A stretch of 64,000 nucleotides of DNA, taken from Caenorhabditis remanei. Lineage: Eukaryota > Nematoda > Chromadorea > Rhabditida > Rhabditidae. Under the pieces are notes generated by a model. It was not told the DNA's origin and made no database searches. It worked only from the letters and a program-made list of their open reading frames with translations. The position numbers and the translations under genes were made by a program. Each line of letters starts with the position of its first letter. Within the stretch, counting starts at the first letter, position 1. The DNA lies in the NCBI RefSeq assembly GCF_010183535.1, contig NC_071329.1, positions 16,320,879-16,384,878 of the forward strand, written 5' to 3'. Below, one piece after another: positions 55,123 to 64,000 of this stretch.

Positions 55123-55896
55123 AACTGATCGACAAAGTGAATTCTTACTCAAATCGTCACTTTTTAGTGCAAAATAGAGTGATTTTTGAGCTATTCCCTT
55201 AAATGACCATAACTCTCTAGGGAGTGTCGGTACAAAAACTTTGTCAACTACAAAACTGAAGTTCTACTTTTGATCAGTATGGTTTGTACATAATTTATTT
55301 TGTGGGACAATCAGTAATACCGCAGCACCCTTTAAAAGTTGATCATTTTCAACTGAAAAAGGCCAAATTGGATATCTTACTGCGCGGTACTGTATCTAAA
55401 TGACGTCTTCAACTGGAGATATTCTCGAAAGTCCACCTTTTTTGTCAAAAAATTCGTAGAAAAGTCAGATTTCGAGATCTCAAAGCTTTTGGTTTTTTGG
55501 GATAAAAGAGCAAATCATAGTAGACTAGTAGGGAAATTCAAAATTCAAATAAGAATTTCAATGTTCAAAATTTAAGCTCAATATTATTGAGAAGTGGCCG
55601 AAAACGCTGGTGCCAAAAAGACTATTCTAAAAAAGATTTGAGACTTCATCGAATTTTCTGGGTGTTGTCCAACATTCTAATAACTTTTTAGAAATGATTC
55701 AAACAAAAAAGTTGTCAACTAATAAAGTGAAGCTCTAGGTTTGATCTACACTTTTAATATCTATCGGCACTATGCTAAAAGTTGTTACATCGAGACTCAT
55801 ATACTTAAATGTAATCATTTCCCTAGTTCTCTGCTCATTTCATGACTTCCTACATTAAATTGAAAAGATGCTCGCTCTCTATTTTTTATAAACATT
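55123..55896. repeat. Dispersed AAAAAGTTGTCAACTA repeat region
   Basis: It matches 16554-17327 almost base for base; no gene is seen. Confidence 0.5.
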
Positions 55897-57597
55897 TCAT
55901 ACGCTATCTCTTCGATTCATGATGACACTTGTGTTCCGAGAAGATTGTTCGTCTCTGGGACGCTCTTGAGAGTGGTCGTCGGCGTACGAGAGCTCTCTTT
56001 CTTGAATCTGGTCGTCATTTGGTCCTTCGATGGCATGCTGTCCGTTGTTGTCGTCCCTTTGTGTACTCTGGAAAAATAATTGTTAAGAAAATATCAAAGA
56101 AAGGAATCTCCCTCCGAATGAAAATTACGTTTTTTTGCGAACTTTAAATATCTCTAAATTTTGGTGGATTCTTATTATTGATTAAATTTTTTTTGTGCAA
56201 GAGAAGTTCGCGCCGCACATACACGGCGGCCACGCCCATTTTTTGCGATAGTGTTCAAAAATAGAACGCAGCGTTAAAATGGGAGTGGGCGTGGTCGCCG
56301 CGAACTTCTCTTGCACAGAAAAAATTGAATTCATAATAAATTTGAGAAATTCGGGGCTTGTTAAAATCTGGGCCTTGAATAAGAAGGAAGTATTTTTATT
56401 GATAATGGGAACGTTCAAAGTCGGAATTGTTCCTCTACTCTCAAAGTTTGGGGATTACAGTACCGGTCAAAGAGTTATGGAATATGGCCATTTTCAGTTG
56501 AAGTTGTCTTCCTTTGAGAGTGTGTTACGGTATCACTGAATATCTCATCTAGTAGAATTTTGATGAATCATACAGATCAAAAGTAGAACTTCATATTTGT
56601 AGTTGATAACTTTTTTGTACAATCTCTCCCTAGAAAGTTATGTATCGACAAAGTAATTTATTCCTCAAATCGTCTAATTTTAGTGCGGAGTGGAGTGATT
56701 TTTGAGCTGTCCACTAAAAATGGCTAAAAATGTAGCTCCACGTTTGTTCTGTATGATTCGTTAAAAACCTACTGGATGTGACAATCATAATTACCATGAC
56801 ACACTCCCAAAGTTGGACATTTGCAACTGAAAATGGCCAAAGTCTATATATTTTTGGCTTCTGAATCCGTTTCTTTTTTCAAGATTTTTTGTTAGTTTTT
56901 CGGAAGATTTAATGGAAACAATTCAAATCCAAAAGGGAGAGAGATAAGAGAATTCGTTGTCTGAAACCTGGTTTATAGGTTTTCAAGGATGCGTTTTCGA
57001 TAGCTATGGGCCAGCTTTCAAGAGAGTATAACTGCTTAGAAATGTACCCCTGTAGGAGGAAGAAAATTTTTAAATAGAGAATTTTCAATCAAGATCAAGT
57101 TAGAAGCGCCAATATTCACAAAAGTTGAAGCCGAATTCAATTCTTCTCATGACTTTCTAAGAGTGAATGAATACACTTACTGTGTAGAGTGGAGGTCCTT
57201 GAATCGAATCGTTTGCAGCTGCATCGTTTTGGCTCACGATTTCACGTTGTCTCATGTTCTGAGACTGGTACTTTTAGTGGAATACGACAATATCAATCTC
57301 ACCCGTTTTCTTGTCATCTGCTGTCTCTTCCGTTCCTTTTCACGCTCCATGTTGTATGGAGATGTCTAAAATTGATGATGTAATCAGTAATAAAGAAAAT
57401 TAACAAATTCTCACTCTTTTAGACTTTTCCTGCATCGAAGACACCGTTGATCCATTTGCATTTATCGACACATTCCCAGATGATGATATTTTGTATAGTA
57501 CACCGGTGAAGTTATTCACACCGGCGTATTTCTCTTTTCCATCCTCTGCCAGTTTTGCTTCATGCGAATCCTCAGATTTTGAGTTTCTGGAGCCCAT
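55897..57597 (-). CDS. Small MGS-family protein, copy 5 (four exons)
   Basis: Exons 57415-57597, 57303-57365, 57181-57258 and 55897-56067 join in frame to 164 aa. The start MGSRNSKSEDSHEAKLAEDG and exons 2-3 are nearly the same as copy 3. The last exon is five codons shorter and begins STQRDDNNGQHAIEGPNDDQ. Myristoylation-type N-terminus, basic middle, acidic/Gln-rich end; no known domain. A MITE (56174-56337) lies in the last intron. A three-unit heat-shock element lies about 0.9 kb upstream. Confidence 0.7.
56174..56337. mobile_element. GTGCAAGAGAAGTTCGCG foldback MITE
   Basis: Fifth copy of the element, in the last intron of MGS copy 5. Confidence 0.78.
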
Positions 57598-57893
57598 AGT
57601 TCTCGTTGATTCTAAAAAAATGGAGATGTCGGTTGGATGAAGTTTTTACTGCTAATTTCTAGGCTGGCTATCTTTTTAACCAAAGAAGTCAATGTCTACT
57701 TTTGACCGTATTCCGTTTTGTATTCAAAATGTTTATTTTGCTATAATTTAACCGTCGTCGCCAAAAAGTTCAGAAATGACTTTCATCGTTCTTTCGACAT
57801 GTTACGTATTATCTGCATGTGAGTTTTTCTATATATTTTCAGAGTAGCGTGTCGTCTCACGAGAATCTTTTTTCTACTCAACCGAGATATAAT

Positions 57894-58131
57894 CAGACTT
57901 GACACGAGACTTGTCACGAGCACGGGGCAAAAGTTTTGAAATTGCGAATTTTTTGAAAAAGTACAGTTCTCGACAAAAAATTTAAAATGCAATCATGAGT
58001 ATGTATGATAAAATAAGCACTTTTACTCTACATTTTCGGTAAATTCTAAAAAAAAAAACCATTTTATAATGAGTACCCAATTTTGAATCGTGGCCGAACG
58101 GTCCGGCCCGGCCCGATTTTTGACAAGTCTG
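57894..58131. mobile_element. GC-rich hAT-like MITE (CAGACTTG ends)
   Basis: CAGACTTGACACG to TGACAAGTCTG with GATATAAT on both sides (57886-57893, 58132-58139). Upstream of MGS copy 5. Confidence 0.78.
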
Positions 58132-58139
58132 GATATAAT

Positions 58140-59935
58140 TATTAGCACGACACGCGTATTACAACCGCGCTCTACCGAAATTGATGAATCAAAGGGGTAA
58201 TTTCTCAAGGTAATTTCGGTGGAGCGCAGTTGTAAGAAATGTGCTAGCTGCTGTAGAAATGTGTTAGTTGAAAATGACAAACTTTGAGATGTCTCTCTGA
58301 ACAACTTTTTCTCTGCGAATCATTTCAAGAGATGTCTGGGGGTGTACTCATGAACCTTCAATTTTTGGACCCCGGGTACCAGATTAGTGTAGGATTACTG
58401 TAGCTACCGTAACCCAAAAAATGAAACTGAAAATACGGGGCCCAAAAAACCGTCCATAACATTCCAGTCTTTCCCAGAGCCTTCCAGAATTCGGAAGTTT
58501 ATAGATTTTTTCAGAATTTTCTAGAATCTTGCAAGAACTAGGTTTTAATTTCTCAAGTACTTCAAAATGTTGGCTCCTGTATCCCGTACTTTTTTCTTGA
58601 AACAATTTTTCCACTACCGTACCTCCTTGAGAGGTACTGTAGCTACAGTTACCAAAAAAACCGGAAAACACCTCAAACTGAAAGCATATACTCAAATTTC
58701 AAAAAAAAAATGTTTTCCATAGCTGAGGGGGATTTAAGTCTTGAATTTTGATGAAAACTTCCAGGAGCTTCCAAACCTTTCTAGAACTTTCCAGATACTT
58801 TCAGCAATCATTTTGAATTTTAACGGGAATTCAAATGTTGGATTGTGACGAGAATTCAAATATTACGAAAACTTCCAAAAACTCCTTGATACATTTTTGA
58901 ATTTTGATGAGGAATACAAAACTTTGAGCATGGGAAGGAATTCGAAAAATTGAAATTCGACGGGAACTCAAAATTTTGGATTTCATCATCTCAAAACCTA
59001 ATTTCGATTCAAAACAATCTTTCCAGCAGTTCCTATTTACAAAATTCAACAAAATCCAGCAAATTTCCTGCTGGTTAACAACTAGACAGAGCATCTAGAT
59101 CAGTTCTACATAACTTTAAGGTTGAGTTTTATATGATAGCACTATAAACATATAACTACCGTATCCCTATTCTGAAAGTGGAGAGACTAGAAAAGGCGAT
59201 GGAAAAGTACTGTAAAGATATTCTGCTAAATATGAAGAGGGTCATGGGATGAAGAGATTGAAAAAAGATTGGGAGATGGGCAAGAAAAATATTTCAAGAC
59301 TCTGAGAGTGACATGGCAACATCTTATTTTTCCCACGTTTCCCACCGATTTCTCTCATTTTCTTACCTGAGTGACAGAACAGAAGAGGACGACAAGTAGA
59401 CGGTGGATGACGGTAGAGGCAGGGCAGCGGGATGGCAGGGAGACGACGTTTGGTGGGAAGAATGTGGGAAGAATGAAATTGACCTGAAAAAAGCTGTAAA
59501 TGTATTGAAATGAGTCAGAAACAAGTCATAACCGTAACGATGTAATATCAAGCTTGAAAAGTTGTGCTAATTATTTAGCACTTAAAAAAGTGAGAAAAAG
59601 AATCAGAAAAAAAGTTGAAAACTATTTTTTAAAACTAAAAGAAAAAAGTGATTTTCAATTGAAATTTCGAAAGGTATTTTGCCAACTCATGCCACGTGGA
59701 TGACGTGGAAAAGATGCGAAAACAAAACCGCCCTTGAGTTCACGTGAACGTGGAAAATATTTTTTCTTCTCAAAAATTTTGCAAATTTCGCGTTTTTGCC
59801 ACGTGTTTTTTCTTTTTTTCCGGTAACCGAAGTATTTTTTAATCCCTTTTTCGACCGATTTCAACTGGACTAGAAGATATTTAAAATTCTAGATTGAGAG
59901 GTCTGCAACCAATAAAGTTGAAGATATTATTCTGC
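58140..59935 (-). mobile_element. Heat-shock-element repeat block, minus orientation, with internal deletion
   Basis: It begins with a shortened TTAGCACGACAC MITE (58141-58245). It has the same internal deletion as 34487-36520 (GGGCCCAAAAAACCGTCC near 58440), so these two modules share a more recent ancestor. A three-unit heat-shock element remains at 58514-58526. No gene is seen. Confidence 0.5.
58514..58526. promoter_or_regulatory. Heat-shock element, three units
   Basis: GAATTTTCTAGAA, upstream of MGS copy 5. Confidence 0.55.
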
Positions 59936-60096
59936 AATCAATATTGCAAGCAATACCGCACAATTGCAAGTCATTATGATGACTGGCGGAGTCACAAAAT
60001 TAAATTTTACCAAGAAAACAACAACCGAATGTGGTAATAATCAACAAAGTAACAGAAAAGAAACATGCGAAAAAAACAAGAAAAAGCAGTTATAAA

Positions 60097-61498
60097 TTAT
60101 TGAACGTAGACCAATTCTTCATCTTCTTCATCGTCTAACTCCTCATCGTCAAAGTCGTAGTCCTCGTCGTCTGAATCCTCCTCGTTAGAATCATCATCGA
60201 AATAATCCGTGTCATCGTCATCGTCATCTTCCATCGACTCATCAAAGTGGGATAAATCGTAGCTCGTGTAGTAGTCATCCTCCTTTTCGACAGTCTCCTG
60301 CTCCGACGGAATCACATGACAAGACAACGATTGAGCGTGTTTCTTACACGGTAGACGTCGGATGAGAATGTGTTTCGATGCGTTGTCAGTTCGGATACGA
60401 ATGTAGTTGTCTTCTGATTCTCTGAAAAAAATATTAATATTTTGAGAAGTTTTTTTTATATTCGAACTAACACAAGACGATCGCCAAAATTCGTGCCAAA
60501 GTCGAGGAAGGTTGTGGGATACAAAGTATGGCAAAAGAGTTTTTGTCCTATTTGAACGTCGTGCTTAATCCATCTCTGTAATTATAATATATTTAGCAAT
60601 CGATTAAAGAAAACGATACCATAATAAAATCGAACACGAGAACTGTATAGAACTGTCTCAGAATCAGAAGACGTTTGACATTGATGACCTGAAAAATTAT
60701 TAATTTCTAAATTACCCAAACAAAGTATATTTCACCGTTGGTGACTTCAGAAATGCTTCCGTATCCGTATAACCGGTTATATCATTTCGACACAACACTT
60801 CAATCGATTCCAGCGTTTCCTTATTGACTTTATTTAGGAAAAACTCTGTCAACTGCTTACTGGTCGATTGGAAAATGAGACGCTTTACACGGATTGTATC
60901 GATTTGACTATTTTTCAAATCTTCCACCCATTTATTAACTTTTTCTTTTGGCAAGAAGACATGAAGGCGTTCGATGTTTCCAGTTTTTAGAATATAGGCG
61001 AGAAGTTTGCTTCCACACGAGCTTGTACGTTTGTTATGAGCACATTTGTCAGTTTCATGAAGATAATAATTCGTTTCACTTTCCACTTCAATTCCATCAT
61101 TACACATATTGACATTATCCATTGGATAGAGGCGAGAATCAACGAGAGATCTTTCGGCACGGGCGGTACGTCGGAGGTTTAATCTGAAAGTTTTTTTTTT
61201 AATTTCGGAAGAAAAATTGATGAGTTGGATACCTGGTCTCAAAATCCATTCGACTAATACATTCCATTTTGATTTCCGGCGGAAATTCGTTCCATTTCTC
61301 CATGATTTTCAAATCAACTGCTTCAGATTTCACTGCCATTTTCTCTAATTTTCCGATTATTTTCTCCATCATTTCTACTTGAAGACTCTGTTTTTTCTTC
61401 ATTTCTTCCATCTCTTCTGTCAACTTTTTGAAACTTTCTTGGTTTTCCTCTCGAATCGATCGGAGTTCTTCTAGAATCGCCGCGCTGTTTTCCGTCAT
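60097..61498 (-). CDS. F-box/FTH protein with acidic tail, copy 4
   Basis: Exons 61233-61498, 60736-61183, 60620-60688, 60472-60575 and 60097-60421 join to 403 aa. The ATG chosen is the MTENSAAILEEL start shared with the other copies, 3 bp after TTTCCAG; an in-frame ATG 24 bp upstream lies before that acceptor. F-box and FTH regions are conserved, with differences at the end of exon 2 (VLCRNDITGYTDTEAFLKSP) shared with broken copy 2. The tail is FDESMEDDDDDDTDYFDDDS. Expected SKP1-CUL1 substrate receptor. Divergent neighbour of MATH-BTB copy D. Confidence 0.87.
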
Positions 61499-61603
61499 CT
61501 TCTGGAAATTTAAGAAATGCATATTACATTACTGAAGCATGCGGTTAAAAGATTTAATATAAATAAAAATTAAAAGAAGAAGAAAAAAGAAATATTTTTA
61601 AAA

Positions 61604-61811
61604 GAGACCGTACAAATCGGGAAGACGCGAAACGGGAAAAAACGAATCGGGAAGAAGCGAAAAAGAATAGTTTTTCGCAAGTTTTCCTGTCTTTTGCTAT
61701 AGTAATGACTGCGCACAATGCTCTAAATCGATTTTTTAGTTCCGTAGCTTTATTTTTGACACAAATTTTAGCGCATAACCGATTTCGTTTCTTCCCGATT
61801 TGTACGGTCTC
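61604..61811. mobile_element. Small MITE with GTACAAATCGGGAAG ends
   Basis: GAGACCGTACAAATCGGGAA to TTCCCGATTTGTACGGTCTC, flanked by TTTTAAAA (61596-61603, 61812-61819). It is 30 bp longer than the copy at 24660 because an inner CGGGAA segment is repeated. Confidence 0.72.
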
Positions 61812-62067
61812 TTTTAAAAAATGGAACGAAGAGTACGGTAGACAACTCCGCAAACACGTTGCGGACCTACAGTACACTATCTGTTTTCATATAATTTTGT
61901 TTTTCTCGATGACGTCATTACTTTTGTTAGTTTTTGGATTATTATTAGTTAAATTGAACGGAAAACTGTCAAAAATCTCACAAAATAATCAAAAATCATT
62001 TAGAAATCCGAAAATAAATCAGTCGCTGTGAAGACTAGCTCTAAAAATCAGCCGAATTTCAGACAAA

Positions 62068-63130
62068 ATGCCGGTTCCCGAAGAGAAGGAATTCGTGATG
62101 AGACACTGTTTCAGTAGCTGCTATACTGACGAATTCGGACCGAAGGAGATTCGTTACAACATTCCTTGGTAAACAAATACAAATTTATTTTTTTCGAAAA
62201 AATTCAAATTTCAGGAGTATGCAATTATACTGCAAGAGACATTGCCTAGAGGCCTACCTGTTCTGTTGGAAAGAAGATTCTGGATGGTCGATCGACGCCG
62301 ACTATGAAGTGAAATTCGTGGGAAAAAGAAAGAGTTTCGGAGTGAAAGGAACTGTTCGATTCGATGGATATGAATCATTTGCGAATCACATGCTCCCATT
62401 TGCGAAGGCGAATTCGCATTTGGTGAATGACAAGTTGAAAGTCGAATGGCGTATTAAAATTAACAAAATGACTGGATTCGATGACGAGGATTCTTCTGGA
62501 AATAAGGAGAATGATGATATCGTTCTGAAAGTGAAAGAAGAGAAGTTCGAAGTGGATAAGAAGGTAAGACAGTAAAATTCGCTCTATTCCGAATCCATCA
62601 ATTTTCAGTTTCTTGGCGAAAACTCTACCTATTTCAACAATTTATTCTTCAAAAGTTCCGATGAATCTGGAAAAACTGAAATCGAACTCGAAGACGTCGA
62701 TCCACAAGAATTCAAAAAGTTTCTCAAGGTTCTCCGTGAAGAGGAGCCTATCGATGGTACGGGAAACAAGGAAACACAATTTTAATAGAATTAAAGTCTT
62801 TTTATTTTCAGATGAAACGGTCGGAGAAATTCTGAAGTTGGCAGACAAATACGACTCTAAAAATGCATTGAAAAGATGCGAGGAATTTCTCATCGATAAA
62901 TCCAAGAAGCCGCTGAAAATGAAATTCAATGCAGCGATCCAATACAAGCTGAATAAACTCAAGGTAGCCCTGTACAAAATACCAGGAAATAATCTCAGTT
63001 TTTGCAGAAAAAATGCATGTCAAACATGGAATCGTAAGAAGATATTCAAGAGATCGCTGAAGAAGGCGCTCGTCATTTCAATGCTTCGGTTTGGAAGGAG
63101 CTGCTTCAGAAGGCTCTTTCTTTGGATTAA
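62068..63130 (+). pseudogene. MATH-BTB gene, copy D, premature stop in last exon
   Basis: Exons 62068-62168, 62215-62563, 62609-62756, 62812-62963 and 63008-63130 keep the frame and splice sites of copy A, but AAA has become TAA at 63035-63037 (MESK to MES-stop). The product would be 259 aa, with MATH and BTB domains complete and about 31 C-terminal residues lost. Exon 1 has two unusual changes (CFSSCYTD for CFSKWYTD). Because the lost part lies after the BTB domain, the protein may still work; 'pseudogene' is a cautious label. The upstream half-MITE found before copies A-C is missing here. Confidence 0.7.
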
Positions 63131-63741
63131 TTTTGTTTTTGTTAATCAAAATACCCGTTTTATCAATGAAAATAAATATAACCGAGTTTGTTTTGAAATG
63201 ATATCGTGCTGTTAAAACTTCGGTGTTTGTTTATATATTTTTGAAATTTTTTACAGTGAAAATTTTGAAGTATTTTTGCTATAAAATTTTTTTTTCTCCC
63301 AATTTCGCAACAAAAAAAACTGCGCTCTCCTGAAATCTCCTCGAGAAATGCCTCTTTTTCTCTGAGTCTCTCAATTTCGCACACTACTTTCTTCGGTTTC
63401 GTTAGAGCGCGGTTGTAAGAAGCGTGTCGCGCTAATAAATACATGCAACACAAGAAGAATTTTCTCGTGAGATGGCACGCTGCTCTAAAAACATAAAAAC
63501 TCGCGTGTGGATACGTAATACGTTGAGAAAATTACTTTCATCATTTCTGAATAAAACAGCTGACGTGTGCAGTTGCAATCGATAAAAAGTGATAAAGGTA
63601 AGGTAACAACTTTAAATACAAAACGGAAAACCGTCAAACGTAGACATTGACTTCTTTGGTTAAAAAGATTGCCAGTCTAGAAATTAGCAGTAAAAACTTC
63701 ATCCAACCGACATCTCCATTTTTTTAGAAACAAGGAACAAC
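63131..63741. other. Intergenic with a TTAGCACGACAC MITE
   Basis: AATAAA follows the gene near 63170. A MITE copy at about 63313-63435 ends TTGTAAGAAGCGTGTCGCGC. From 63445 on it is a diverged copy of the MGS promoter region. No heat-shock block and no GC-rich MITE are present, unlike the other MGS genes. Confidence 0.5.
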
Positions 63742-64000
63742 ATGGGATCAAAAAGTTCAAAAAGTTCGAATGAGACGAAATCGATTGAGGAAAAGAAAGA
63801 GAAAGAAGCTGACAATATAAAACACTTTATTGGCGTGCTTTATCAGGTATCAGCAGGAGGAAACGTATGTATTCATGCAAATGGATCATCGGTGTCTTCG
63901 GTTCAAGAACCATGGAGTCCTAAAAGAGTGAGTGTTAGTTATCAAAGAATCATCTTGTTTAGAACTTTTTTGTAATAAAAAAACATTAGAAATTAGTGGG
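63742..64000 (+). CDS. Small MGS-family protein, copy 6, 3' partial
   Basis: Exon 1, 63742-63927, encodes MGSKSSKSSNETKSIEEKKE then IKHFIGVLYQVSAGGNVCIH and ANGSSVSS, ending at AAAAGA before GTGAGT; the next exon lies beyond the window. It is the most diverged member, but Gly2, Ser6, Lys7 and the IGVLY, GNV and HANGS motifs are kept, which argues for selection on these positions. TTTTTTTAG before AAACAAGG is the probable trans-splice acceptor. Confidence 0.6.

Noticed and set aside
6183..63130. Naming any gene as a toxin or antidote
   Set aside because: The linkage is suggestive but no copy matches a known toxin by what can be seen here; only a testable hypothesis is given.

Overview
The window is nuclear DNA of a nematode, most likely a Caenorhabditis species. 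It is AT-rich, its genes have short introns ending in a TTTTCAG-type acceptor, several genes have such an acceptor only a few bases before the ATG (as expected for spliced-leader trans-splicing), and the gene families (F-box/FTH, MATH-BTB) are typical of nematode chromosome arms. Nothing looks bacterial or viral.\n\nLayout. (1) 0-3.2 kb: the 3' part of an uncharacterised acidic-tailed gene, with an inverted-repeat element inside its last intron. (2) 3.9-6 kb: a doubtful small gene and an intact, divergent MATH-BTB gene. (3) From 6 kb to the end the window is built from shuffled copies of a few modules: an F-box/FTH gene with an acidic tail (three intact, two broken), a MATH-BTB gene of 290 aa (two intact, one with an exon-1 frameshift, one with a late stop, plus fragments), a small gene whose protein starts MGS(K/R)xSKS (four intact or partial, one broken, one fragment), and an unrecognised gene, 'family X' (three with open frames but unresolved 5' ends, one with a frameshift). 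The order X(-), MGS(-), heat-shock-element repeat, F-box(-), MATH-BTB(+) occurs at 15.8-26.2 and 54.3-63.1 kb, and without MATH-BTB at 28.8-38.0 kb. A plus-strand version (repeat, MGS, MATH-BTB) is at 8.4-13.8 and 39.2-44.7 kb. The copies therefore form large inverted repeats.\n\nMobile DNA is dense and often datable by comparison with empty sites in sister copies: a non-autonomous LTR retrotransposon with near-identical LTRs; a 1.9 kb CAAGGGAA-ended element carrying a nested TA-flanked element; several hAT-like elements with 8-bp target duplications (one full of CTCGAGAA, one full of CTTCCTT, and a GC-rich CCGGGCC group); and several MITE families. At 48.8-53.3 kb there are about 25 tandem copies of a ~181 bp unit whose single-copy relative lies at 14.5 kb.\n\nHow the genes may work together: F-box/FTH proteins are expected adaptors of SKP1-CUL1 ubiquitin ligases and MATH-BTB proteins of CUL3 ligases, so the cluster is a fast-changing set of substrate receptors. 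The small MGS proteins have a likely N-myristoylation site, and all five repeat blocks upstream of MGS genes contain heat-shock elements. A role in stress or pathogen response, or in genetic conflict, is an inference from this layout and is not shown by the sequence.
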